Shown here piece after piece: positions 24,700-35,909 of a DNA stretch of 64,000 bases. Location: contig CANUEZ040000193.1 in the NCBI GenBank assembly GCA_948099385.1, forward strand, positions 1,996,501 through 2,060,500, given 5' to 3'. How positions within the stretch are numbered: the stretch's first letter is position 1; every line of letters starts with the position of its first letter. The stretch is from Fasciola hepatica. Its lineage: Eukaryota; Platyhelminthes; Trematoda; Plagiorchiida; Fasciolidae. The notes under the pieces are model-generated. The model was not told the DNA's origin, ran no database searches, and saw only the letters and a program-made list of their open reading frames with translations. A program made the position numbers and the translations under genes.

Positions 24700-25450
24700 C
24701 TGACTTTTGTACTTTACCCTTACTTAATATATCTTCGGCGATTTGACAGAAAATGATCATCGTGTATGGTCACCAGTTGATTACCGCTTCGTGACAGAAA
24801 TACGGAACTCACTGACTGCAGGCAAAAATGGTTCTTAGGCTATTTGATTCGAATATTCGCACTAGACCTTTACGAGAGGTTATTTGACAAGCATTCTGGT
24901 GTTGTAACAAGAAACTAGCGGAGGCTTGATCGATTCCGACAAACGATTGGAGAATACTAGAACTCACAGCACTCTTGAATGTATGTAAACTTTTCTCAAC
25001 AAGTCTGCTATACTGAAAAAGACTAGGTGCATAATAAAAATGGTGACAATCAAGTCATCCAGGAGCGTATCAAAGAAGTTGATGCCGTTGTCAATAACAA
25101 GTTCTAGAGGCAATCATTCTTCATTGAATGTCCAGCGGAAAGCTGTTTACGTCGACTTTGATGTTTTCAAGGATGCGTCTAGTCAACAAGAAAGATCACA
25201 GACAGCCGTGATAGCATAATATTTACCCAAAAAGGGACCACGGTAATCAACGTGCACACTTTGCCATGATTAACATGAAAATGGCTAGGAGAACCATTTT
25301 AGGGGTTGAAAATCCTGCTTGCCTAAACACCGTTGACATTTCTTTGCAGCTCTTGAAAAGTTGGCAGTGGCATCAGACCACCTATTTTTCTATCGTGGCG
25401 GACTTCTTTTTATCAGCCCGATCCACTTTTAAATGACATAGAATTTTCTG
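24700..25450 (-). mobile_element. Ty3/gypsy integrase remnant
   Basis: The minus strand, read from 25450 downward across frames, shows the integrase layout. A KCQRCLGKQ zinc-finger end comes first, then VHVDYRGPF with the first catalytic Asp (about 25262-25233). Next is a KYYAITAVCDLS strand, then LELVIDNGINFFD carrying the second Asp in an IDNG context (about 25120-25075). FIMHLVFFSIADLL corresponds to the region before the catalytic Glu, and a C-terminal tail continues to about 24700. Several stops break it. RNase H and RT were not found upstream, so this is a truncated or heavily eroded copy of a different lineage or age from the one at 14.4-16.9 kb. Confidence 0.75.
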
Positions 25451-25459
25451 CCGTAGGAT

Positions 25460-28040
25460 GCACAGACCAGAAGCAGAAATTGAGAATTCGTAGTCAATCA
25501 GGAAAGAAATGAGAATCTGGGTTGAACCAGCACTTGAACTTGTAATTGGTAACAAGTGACCAGTAATACCTCTAATCGTGATAAAATTGGGCCAAATATG
25601 AGAAAAGTGGGGAAGATTCTACATCAGACTTGGAAGTGAAAACTGAACACTGGCCATGTCAACAATAAAGTGATGACAATTGTAGTTCAGGTTAAACAAA
25701 TTCTTAGTAACACTAGCCTAAAAGGTACAGCTGAAGTAAGAGAAGAAGGATCGACCTCAATGAAAAATTAAAGATGGAATTCGGGTCAACTTCCCTTCGA
25801 CAAACAGGACTGTCCCGTCAAATACGCTGTACGCGCAGTGTTTTCAATAATTCCAGGTTCAGTCCGGGATTGCGACGGCAGTAGCCAGCTACTGAGATTT
25901 CCTGTCTTTGCCGAAAAGGACCATCTGATTGTTTCCTTCAAATGAAAACCAGCGACATCCGTATTTATGACTTATGGATTCCAAAGTGCTGATGTCAACG
26001 TCAAAGCAATCGCACACAGATTCTGACGCATTCCGATAGTCCCGTCCGTGGTATTTCTACGAGCCAACCAGTACACTCGATTGTGAACACACCTTGTCCG
26101 CGGTAACGGGAACTTCGCCTGACTGCAGGCATACGTGACAACTCTTTTATTTAACACCAGAAGCTCACTTGTGAATGAAGGTTCTCCTTAGTTTCTTGAC
26201 TGTCCGAGGTGTGAAACGAATTTCCGCAAGTATGTATGAATTTTGCCAGTTGAACCCGATCAGATAAGTTATTTTCGGTTCCAAAACAAGGTACTCAATA
26301 AACCTAATTTAAGTCGCTTTACGTTTCAATTTTATGTCCTAAATTTGTACAGAACACATCGTTCAGAATACGTCTTGAAGAACCGTGTACTTGTTCCCAC
26401 GAATGCTGCAAAGCTTGTACCAAGCCCTAGCCGGTTTTCACCCAGTGCTAGCCCCTCGTTAGACCATCGTTGCGCTAGACAATGTGACGCGTGGGATATA
26501 ACCTACGTTACCGCATAAAATATGCACTTGGCATGTCGCTGTGGAGCTTGAGAACTGTATCACATTGCCCAGTATTCCTAGTCAGAACCAAATAGAACCA
26601 CTAGAACCAGTTCCGCATTAACCCAAGCAACATATTACCCAGAGCGACGCTGGACTAAAAGAGAGCCTGTCCTGGGTTGAGACGGCCTGACGGCTGGCGG
26701 AAACGGGCTAGCACCGGCAGTATTTAGGGGAAAAATAGCCCACGTTTTCATGAAATACTGTGTACAATACGAATATAGACTTTTAGCGATAATTAGAATA
26801 TAAAATTACAATATAACTTCCACAATAAAAACAACACATGGAGCATCGAACTTTCTATACACTCCTTACATAGTTTGGTCCGGATATTTATATTTAAAAT
26901 TATCATTTAAATTGACCTGAATTTTTTTATTGACTACTCTGTCCCCTAGGCCCAGCTATAATCTATAATATCCAATGGTTGCCCGATATTTTCCTGGGTT
27001 TAGGCCTGTGTAGACTTATTACATCTGATTGGTTTAAACAAAACTGATCACTTGTGCCTTCGACTACAACCTGGACTTCTCGATGTTGTTCCCAAATACT
27101 TTATATGTATAGCAAGAGTGTAGGAGTGAGTATAGGAAGAGTATTCTATGTATGTTTGATTCTTTTGAATAAGTCGCTCTTGCTGTAGATCCAGAAAATT
27201 TTCCCGGCAATTAGACAGTCTCGTAGCTGACTGTCCAGGTGCCTGAGTAGTCGTTGTTTAAAGTTTGAGTCTGTAGTGTAAGAATGAAAGCGCGAACTGA
27301 CTAGTTCTCTATGTGTATTAGGGAGGGTAACTTCGCCCGCTCACTTGCACTAAGTTGAAAGGAATAGAAATGATGCTAAAGCAGTGCCTTTAGTATTTCG
27401 TAGGATAATGTTTGCTGGGGAGTCTTGAAAATCCGATTTTTCGCCAAGGTGTATAAATCCTTGCTGATGACGTGTATGAAAAACGCCGTTTTCTCTTCAA
27501 CACACAATCCGTTTTTGTGAGACATAAAATCTAATAAAGTCCAAAGTACTCCTCTGATCCTCTGGAGGTACAGTTCACATCCAGTGCTTTCATGTCAACT
27601 GTATGCATGAATGAATATCGCAGCGCGATGCCAAATGTGAAATTGTATTGCTTAAGGAAGTGTTATCTTGCGCAGAGTACCACAAAATCAGAACACGAAC
27701 ATGGCACATGGCGTACCGTTGTATCATATAAAGTCCACGCAAGTACGTAATGTGTTCAATGATGCCGAGTCCACCCCGAGTTTTTTTGATTTTCTACCCT
27801 CTCTCCTGACAGCCATGGCAGTTTTTGCGTGTATGTGGTGACAGGCAAGCCCATCCAATCATGGATGAAACAGGATTCCCTGAATAAACTGAAGCGTGAG
27901 AAATATCAAACAAAGTGGCACGGTGGAACAGCTGCAGCAAAATAGTGTCACAAAAGATGAGACCTCGAGTACTAGATAGATTAGGCTGTCAGTATAAACG
28001 ATGAGTTTAATTGGTGCTGCCTGCGTCCGCCTACACAATC
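25460..28040. other. Unassigned stretch
   Basis: No recognisable gene. The part nearest 25450-25900 may be older upstream sequence of the gypsy copy. Frames at 25972-26157 minus and 26243-26518 plus have no motif. The interval around 26750-27000 is very AT-rich. Confidence 0.35.
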
Positions 28041-28047
28041 CCTTTCT

Positions 28048-28323
28048 GTGCCCAAAAACAATTTTCGTGTGCTCTTAAGCTGCCCTGGCCTCCTCTCCAC
28101 CCTACAACAGGCCAAAGTCCAGATGAATATTGACATAATACGTAAGAAATAATCCACATCCGGTCTTGATTAAAGCCTGAACTACAATTGTTTTCTTTCT
28201 TTTTTATGTCACCACTGATTTTTATCCCTCCCTGCTTGTCAAATTGGTCCAATTCCCGAATTTGTCGTAATATATTGTGATGTAATTGCATGAGTATGAA
28301 TCTCTGAAAACGAGCTTGTTCGA
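28048..28323 (-). repeat. Dispersed repeat R1, copy B
   Basis: Sister of 3578-3848 in direct orientation. In this copy the minus strand is open for 102 codons (28339-28031) across the whole repeat, but the predicted peptide has no known domain and the frame is not kept in copy A, so I do not call it a gene. No Penelope RT precedes it, which argues that R1 is an independent repeat or the only surviving end of a Penelope copy. Confidence 0.9.
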
Positions 28324-28329
28324 CAATCT

Positions 28330-29455
28330 GTATTCTCATAATAGGTGATCGTTTGGGTTGCAGACGTAATCTTAGTGTTAATACGATGTGGCTAAATGGA
28401 AATTATATTTTTCTAAACACCGCATCATTCACCATTCCAGAAGTGTGGCAAATGCAAAACCTAAAACTCTCAGTCAAAACCTGGATGACAACTTGTGCCA
28501 CATTCTGAGAAACAATCTAGCTGTCTAGCTTAGCTGAAAACTACCTGCGTGATTTTTCGGAAAACGGAGCCTGTAAATGCTGTTTGATAATGTCACATCC
28601 AGCTGAACCGTTTCGCACTCACACCTATGATCACGATGTAGAATGTGTACTGCAACGCATCCGTTAAGACCAAGGTTTTCAATCTAGCTCCCAGAGATAC
28701 GCGTCGCGTTCAGGGTCCTTCTGGGTATGGCTCCACGAAAGTTGATCTAAAGTAGCTCTTATGGATTCCTTGCCAAATTTCTGGACAAACGAGCAAGTCA
28801 GTTTTATCCGTGCTTCAGAGGACTGTTCCTTTTCAGAAGCAATATGTCACTGCTCAGGTACATGCGTGGCCGGAGAACGTTTTACGTGGTGCAGTGGTAT
28901 CAGAACACAATAGTTAATTCCGTGGGTTTTTGGATATTTGTAAAAGCTTCCTGAAAAGGGTCGATATTCTAGAGGACTGTCCGATGACAAACGAAAAAAT
29001 CTTCATTCCAGTCAGAGCTTCCACTGAGAAGTATTTTAGGCTCCACCTTTAAAAGCGGTCGTTGGACCACGAATGTACTGAGCAAACATGGTTTCATATG
29101 ACCCACTAGAGAAATTTACTCCATTCAAAAAGTATTTACCAGTCCCTTCAGAGCATCTACACACTTGCAAAAGACTAATTTTCACCTTGAATCTGCTGAC
29201 AAATATCGTAACTATGTTAGGCATACGTGATTCATTCATTATCGGACTTCAGTATAATTCCATTTGGACAAGACTTCTGGAAAGCCCATCCCAACTTTTT
29301 AAACTGTCTGTGCAATGATTAAGCCATTAGAAGCCGATCAGAAACAATCGCAGTTCTACATAAGTGAGAACGCTTCCTGATCTTCAGCTACCGTGGTGAG
29401 TTACTTTCCAATGACACCGTTAGTCCACCCATCGATCGAGATCGAACCAACTGTG
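28330..29455. other. Unassigned stretch
   Basis: No gene or named element. The frames 29036-29239 minus and 29088-29318 plus overlap each other and lack motifs. Confidence 0.35.
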
Positions 29456-29464
29456 TCCACTACA

Positions 29465-29760
29465 AAGAAAGATGACTGGGCAGAAGACTACCGGGTAAGC
29501 ATACCTGATGAGCAGCGACAACCGAGAAACCGGTCGTGTGCATCTGGGGCAATTATGTGCTGTCATTTAGACACAACGCCATACTTCTCATTCCGAGATT
29601 CCATACTTAGGACCATGTGTCCTCCTTCTGAAGGTTATTTGTATTAACCGACGAAATAACTTTGGAAGAAGCATCATGTGGTTCTAAAAATGGACTCTTC
29701 GTTCATGCGCACTCCATACGATTCAACTGAGTCTACAGCAGTAAAGACAACTGTTATTCA
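29465..29760 (+). ncRNA. Hammerhead ribozyme motif, copy 2 (GTC cleavage site kept, stem II broken) and its repeat unit
   Basis: Aligned with copy 1, this unit has outer stem I CCGG (29491-29494) pairing with CTGG (29544-29547, one G-U). Inner stem I GCATAC (29499-29504) pairs with GTGTGC (29536-29541, one G-U). The core CTGATGA is at 29505-29511 and GAAA at 29526-29529. A minimal stem III CCGGTC (29530-29535) ends in the standard GTC cleavage triplet before 29536. Stem II (29512-29515 with 29522-29525) has two mismatches, including the conserved G10.1-C11.1 position. Downstream, 29715-29760 matches 8535-8575 that lies before copy 1, as expected for units that were once tandem. This is how Penelope pseudo-LTRs are built, but no Penelope coding region adjoins it here. 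Confidence 0.85.
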
Positions 29761-29799
29761 CATATATTTCATAACTACTTGCAAGTAGAATGCGAGATG

Positions 29800-29890
29800 A
29801 ATGACTTTTTGCTTGACTGATTGCACTCGGAAGTATCACACTCGAGTTGCGCATGTGTTAGAACTGCGCCACCCGGCTAGTGTCCGGATT
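29800..29890 (+). repeat. Fragment of SINE-like repeat R5
   Basis: The segment TTTGCTTGACTGATTGCA and the following CACTCG(G/A)AA, CTCGAGTT words match the start of the repeat at 48590-48690. Only a short, diverged piece is present. Confidence 0.4.
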
Positions 29891-30735
29891 CGTCTAAATT
29901 GCATGTTCAGATTTTGTCCTCTATGGCAGCCAGCAGTGCCCGATAGCTCCAACGACAGACATGGCCACCTTCAGGTCTTCTCCACAGGGTTTAACCATGG
30001 CACCTATAACGGTTATCGTTGTGGTTATTCCAAGTATCCTAGTGTAAAACATCCTACCAAAAATGTCATTGATGAAACATGTGGGTAACAGACCATTTCG
30101 AGCATGTTTGTAGGTCGGATCCAAATAACTCATCCGCCATCTCTGCTTTGGGTTCCCCAGTGTCCTCTGTCTTGACAAACGTCGCACCACTTCGTCTGTC
30201 TCGTGTGATTCCTAGGATCTTTTTGAACAATTTCAAGTACACAAGCTGATAGACTGCCGTAGTTCTGACAGCTGGACAACTCTGGAACAACTACAGTGCC
30301 TAAGCCCCTGTAAAGCTGTATTGCAAAATACAGCATGGCAAATAAACGCTATCCGAAAGTTTTGTAAGACAATAATAAAATGTCTGTCATGAATAATTTT
30401 TGATCTGCAGATTTACTAGGTCATAATTGTTTCGGACTACTTGGCAACGCGGAAGTGAGACTCGGCGGCTAACGTGACAAGTCTTTGCTGTACGGGCAGA
30501 ATGCCGCTAAGGTGCAGCCTCTTAGTTTATATGCTCACCTATTGCCTGATTATAAACCCATCGCTAATAGGTTTTGACGATATTTCACTGAAGCTCGAAG
30601 CTTCATACGAACTAAAATCCAGTGCCCTCTGTACGGCCACCACAATGAGCAGTTCAAATCCCTCTGCGTAGCACAGGTTATCGTAAATGGGAGCACAACC
30701 CACAGAAGAAGAATGGTTTTGGATAACAGTCGAGC
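29891..30735. other. Unassigned stretch with minus-strand frames
   Basis: Overlapping minus-strand frames between 29921 and 30336 and one at 30550-30894 run into repeat R2. They look like old retroelement sequence, but I cannot name a domain. Confidence 0.3.
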
Positions 30736-30739
30736 TATC

Positions 30740-31090
30740 AGCAGCTTCAAGCAGCAGGGCGCATATCCACTATCTGGGGTGCTTGAGGGGTCTGAGAGGA
30801 GTAGCTTCCTGAGTTGGCTGACTGTCGTGTCTCTCGGGGTATCTACCATATCCATGGTCTCCGCCACTTGCCCAACTCTCACCGGTAGCTCCACGAAGGT
30901 CAGTCATGCCTCAGCAGCCACACCCAGGAAAACCGATTGATAGGCCGACCAAACCAGGATGAGGGTAACCAAGGTCTAACATCCTCAGCAATACGGTGTT
31001 CGGTGTGTGGAGATAGATACCACTTAATGGGCGCACGTGATCTGCGGATCCAACGGCTACAAACTAAAACTGTCCAATTTACCTAATCCA
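30740..31090. repeat. Dispersed repeat R2, copy B
   Basis: Sister of 5720-6100. Its minus-strand frame (30894-30550) carries the matching VELPVRVGQ and TPRDTTVSQL words. It sits about 300 nt upstream of the RTE endonuclease, so R2 may be the 5' region of that LINE or an older insertion next to it. Confidence 0.6.
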
Positions 31091-31374
31091 GAATTCCAGA
31101 AAAGGCGAAGGAACCGTATATCAGGCCACCGGCTTCTCTGAAAACACCCTGCTGTCTTGCAGTCTGCACATGGGTGAGCAAAGACTAGAGGTGCAACGTC
31201 GAACAAAAAGGTCGAACTGTGCTAGAGACACCGCTTTGTATACTTTGCCCGCGAATGTCCGTCCATTAGAAGAACCTCGTGCGCTCATCATGCTACGGTG
31301 TCCTCGGTAAGCAAAGCGCTTCGTATCTCAGCGTTCGAGGCAATAAGACTGCAAGCTGGGATTATTAGCTGCAG

Positions 31375-34260
31375 GAAAAGAACACACATAGCCTGTTGGA
31401 ATGTCAGGACGTTTCTATAAGTTTGTAGACAAGGCATCACAAAGCGGACTCTACATGAATAGAACATATATGCAGCTTGCCTCACGGAAGTCCGCCTACC
31501 CAACTCAGGTAGCCGACAAATAAGATTCCCGGTAGTGGATTCATATTACTGGCTCCATCACAGTGACCCGATAGACAACTCCGGTCCGCACGACGTTGCG
31601 CTTGCCCTGACCAAAGTAGCTCATGATGCAATGATCATTTGCCAACCATTCCCATCCAGAATTCCGTTGGCAAGTCTCAAAGTCTCCTCGCACAGCCTGA
31701 AGGTATTGCAGACCATGGTAGAAACACTTCCGCTAATGGTGAAACCAAATACAAATTATACTATAATTTGCAGAAAGTAATCAGCCGGGTTTCGAGGGGC
31801 AACGTGCTTTTCGTCGCTAGAGGTTAGAATGCTAGCACAGGTACGGCCGATGAATCCTTTCGCCATATTTTCGGGAAATTTGGTCTTGGCCGGAGCTGCG
31901 AGAACGGTAGCTGACGGATTGGTTCAGCCAAAGTCGACAGAATGGTTGTCTGCAGCACTGGACTTTAACACCCCAAGAAGTACCTGATTGCATTATACTC
32001 CAAATATCATCACTTGGCGCACCGACGCAACCGCATCCTGGTGAGGTCCCGTCGGGCCTCACCGGTGGAGGATTGCCCAGCATATCTTGGTGCAAAAACG
32101 AGCAATACAGAGGGCACTGATCACGTCTTCTCATGTGCATAATTCAAATTCATCTGTCTACGCATACTACGGTCTGTGCACTCTCTCGGATGAATGTTGC
32201 TGCCCTAGAAGATCCAGAGAATAAAGAAGCGCTGTTACGAGCAATCACAACTCGACTGATCGCCGCGACTGAAGAGCACGCAGACAAAGTTCCAGTAGAA
32301 GTACAGTGGACTCAACTAATGAAGACAGTCTTGGAAGCTACATGGACCGCACTCGGAGGGAAAAAATAGCGGGTAAAAGATCGGATCTCCGAGAGCACGC
32401 TCCAGTTGCCAACCAAAACACATGAAGCCCGGATCTTATGTAGTGATGGAAGCCGCAGACTGCAACGAAAGGTTATGCGCTCCATCAAAACTGATTGCAA
32501 AGGTACTGGATAGAAATAGCCAAAAAATGAAGACCACGTCAAGAACTGGTGGCTCTGGTAAACGGTTTCGCCTCATTCGCAAAGCCTCAAATAGGTACAG
32601 CAAAAAAGATTCCCTTCTTAATGACGCAACAGGAAACCTAATACCCGAACAGAGTAAGAAAATGGACCGATGGGTGGAACAGTTTGATCTGTCTCTCAAA
32701 AGGTCTACCTACCACCGGAGGGACCAACCAATATCAACCCATCCAGTAACTGAGACCAGCTAAGTACTGTGGAAATCACGGAATTGATTAACAATTGGAA
32801 AACAGAAAGGCCAATGGTGAAAATAGCATGCCTAAAGAAGTGCATAAAGCCTGTTCATTCTCCCTGATTGACAGATTATGTACACTTCCTGACTCCATTT
32901 GATCAGAGAAGCATTTTCATTTGACTGAAGCATGTCCATTCTGCTGCCCATTCCGAAGAAAGGTGATAAATCGGCATGTGGGAACTACCGAGGGATCAGC
33001 TTTATTGATGTCGCCTCAAAGACTTTTGGTGCCTTGTTAGTAAACGTTTACTCTAAAGCAAGAGACCGTGGCAGAGGCCGTGTGGATCAGATCGTCACAA
33101 TGTGCCGAATACTGAAGCACCGATATAAGCTCCAGCAGCCAACGATAGCTTGCTTCACTGACTTCCTGGCCGCCCTCGATTCGGTTAACCGTGAGTCTAT
33201 TTGGACCATGATTCAATCCTACGGGATTGCTCGACAAGTGGTGCCGAGGTTTGTATGTAAAGCGAGGAATCCTGTGAGTTCGCAATGACGGTCAGAGCTG
33301 GACTGCTGTCCCCTCTGACCGGTGCTGTTTACGCCATTAATTGTACAATAGGTAGCGCATTACACGACAACCCTGGTGTTCAGCTTAGCCCTGAAATCTA
33401 CATCTCGGGACTGGAGTTCGCGTGTTATTTGTCGTGATAGAAGGCTCACCCGCTACGTTCCAAATTATACTCGGCCTAAGTATTTTTTCGCAAAGTTCAT
33501 CAAGCTAGAAGTGAATTCAACCAAAACAAAAGCTTTCATAACCCTTTTAGGCCCGACAATTCAGCATTTGTCCGTCAGTGACCGACCAGTCGAATACGTC
33601 TCTTCATCTAAATACCTAGATTTAACTGTTCTCCCGAAAGGCCAGGCAAGAGAAGAAGTGATATTACTGATAGACTGCTCCAGCGGAGCCTTCCTTTAGG
33701 TTAGACAAGCGCTGTGGACTCGCAGTGAAATCAGCTTAAGGACCGAAGTTAGTGTTTACTGTTCCGCCATCCGTCCTGTACTCATGCATGGCTGCAAAAC
33801 CTGACCACCACGAGTTTAGAATACCAAAAGGCTGCGGGTTTTCGACCATTAGTGCATGCGACAGATCCTCAGAGTCAGCTGGCACAACAAAGAAGTGTTA
33901 AGGAAAAAATGCTCCGATGTGGATGCGCTTACAGCCCTCCTCCAACGTCGACGACTGCAGTGGTTCGACCACACCCTTCGGCGACCACAGTCAGAGATAA
34001 CCAATCTAACACTCTGCCTTTCATTTTGCTTTAATCGGTGTTGTCCCCTTGGTGGCAGCTCAAAACTTGGACCAGTACAATAGAAAAAGACGTAGACGTT
34101 CTAGCTCTTCGATCGGTCTATGGAGTCCGGCGATGTGAAAAGGATTGAATCAAGATCTGCACTGAGCTTGCCTCCGACAGCCACACGTAGTCAGCATTGG
34201 TCCGTGATATCCATGGAGCCCACTTATCCTCTCGTAGCGAATAGTTACGTAAAAGTAAAA
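31375..34260 (+). mobile_element. RTE-type non-LTR retrotransposon: endonuclease and RT (degenerate)
   Basis: The domain order follows one ORF. The apurinic-type endonuclease starts at about 31375 (THIACWNVRTF, then AACLTEVRLPNSGSRQIRFP, PHDVALALT) and continues through RGNVLFVARG (31795), ADESFRHIFGKF (31840-31875) and HPKKYL..LYSKYHH (31970-32015), ending near 32130. A linker with ALEDPENKEALLRAIT follows (32200-32260). The RT starts with LLPIPKKGDKSACGNYRGIS (32940-33000), then CFTDFLAALDSVNRESIW (33150-33210), VNSTKTKAF (33510-33540) and SSKYLDL (33608-33628). The C-terminal part shows LWTRSEISLRTE, MHGCKT and RRRLQWFDHTLRRP (33950-33985). The YADD box is not readable. Frameshifts and stops make it inactive. 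Such elements insert by nicking the target and priming reverse transcription. Confidence 0.9.
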
Positions 34261-34279
34261 GTGAGTATCCAATATCTCG

Positions 34280-35900
34280 AATCGACCAAATGGTGGGAGA
34301 TTTACTCCGTTATGCGATGCACAGTGCGTTGGAATAGAGGAAGGAGCATATCAGGCTCTTGTCGCCTGGTATGAGAAGCTGTATACGGTGTTTGAAGTAT
34401 ATGGGGCTCTATCGCTTTCTGAGTATACTGTTCGGGGTTCCTAAAGATGTTGCTTGTTTCCATTGCACTAATTACAAAATTCCGAAAGCTGGAGGTGTCG
34501 TACCTACTTTTCTTACATAGGCGTAGTGACAGGATGCAGTATGGCCAAAGAAGACCATGACTGGAACCTCGTACGTTTCGCACAAACTGCTGCGAAGTAC
34601 AGTTAACAATTCAATACAAAGGAAACTAGAACGGCTGTTCGTGAAGTTCAGCCCTTTGGTCATTTAATACTGCAAGAAGAACTAAGACCCGACCCAAACC
34701 GGATGAAACCCATTGCGCTAGATTCCTCTGAAAAAATTGTCTAAGTCTCCGCGTCGCACTATCGATATGTTCTTCCATTAGTAGCAGTGGATACTATCAC
34801 TCTCGGACAAGATCAATCCGCTTATGTGATACCCGGCTTCCATCTCACCAGAACCTGTAAAATGCTCGTTAGATCTCTTCAGCAAGATTGTGAAAAGAGC
34901 TGTAGCTGTTACAGTGAACCATAGTCTTAGCCTAGTGGTTGAAACAGACGAGTCGCACTTCTTAACAACCACCTCACTGAGCTAGAACAATCATCCCGTA
35001 CCTTAGCAGTCCGAGAAAAGCATCACTTTGCTATAGAAAAATAAGCACTTTTAATTGTTGAGACTCATCGTACTTGGTGACATTATCTTCCAGGCACCCA
35101 CTTCAAACTTACCACAGATCAATGGTCCATAGTCTTCACGTATTTTGGAAGAAAGAAGATCAGTATCAGAAACGACAGCGTTCAACGATGGATAAATGAA
35201 GTATCTGCTACTGATGTGATATACAACAACCCAGAGGCGGATACCCCTCTCGCAAATATTATCTATGTCCAATGCGACCAAGTTAAGACTACTAAACCGT
35301 TCGCTATCCCACTCAGGAGCTTTTTCAATGATTCAAATTTTGCAATCTACATCTTGCCCTATTTTGATCGGAGCGGATGAACATATGATCGCAAAATCCA
35401 ACACATTTGCGGACATGAAGCCGTGACTGTACAAGCCACCCACCAGTAGTTTCAGCAAAACAACAAAATGTTTGAAAGATTGAATGTTGATGGTAAAGAC
35501 CCTCTGTGACTATTAGTAATCGGTGCCCCTTGGATATCGGTAATGAATACCTGATTTTTTTCGTCTGGTTGGCTGGGTATGCAGTTCTCTACTGTCGTCA
35601 TCTTTTTATATCAAATTCTACCATGCCGGTACATTTATACGCACTGAGATCGAGGGACGAGTTTCACCTCATCAAAGTTGCTTAATTATATGCAAACTAG
35701 GAGTGTGGCTTTCCGTCACACCACCGTGTGAAATTCAGAGAGAAAGCGGTAATGGTACTATTCGAGAAGCTATCTCCGTAGACGTAAAATCCAGAGGTCT
35801 AGTTTTGCTGAGGGAGAGCACTCTTCTAGATATCATGCATTCCATCATATGAAAGACTGTTGTGCTCTTCTCAACGATTAGCAAAATTTGTTTCATATTC
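34280..35900 (+). mobile_element. Ty3/gypsy LTR retrotransposon copy, CsRn1-like: RT, RNase H, integrase (degenerate)
   Basis: Starting immediately after the RTE copy, the RT palm shows FGVPKDVACFH (34430-34462) and FSYIGVVTG, where the YxDD box should be but both Asp are lost (34508-34535). KEDHDWNLVRFAQ and HLILQEELRPDPNRMKPI follow (34548-34715). RNase H shows SLSLVVETDESHF (34923-34960), HYLPGTHFKLTTDQWS (35080-35125) and VQRWINEV (35180-35205). The integrase has LSHSGAF (zinc finger, 35305), FERLNVDGKDPL (35467-35502), RESGNGTIREAI (35738-35775) and LVLLRESTLLDIMHSI (35800-35850). The order and motif style are those of the CsRn1 gypsy lineage known from flukes. There is no gag, protease or LTR pair that I can see; the 5' half is missing. 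Confidence 0.85.
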
Positions 35901-35909
35901 TAATTATAC

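Noticed and set aside
27458..27490. CTGATGA followed by GAAAA as a third hammerhead
   Set aside because: No stem II or stem I pairing can be formed around it; a chance occurrence of the core word. Other CTGATG strings (21465, 16874, 48578) fail likewise.
28031..28339. 102-codon minus frame across repeat R1 copy B
   Set aside because: The frame is not preserved in copy A, so it is not under coding constraint.
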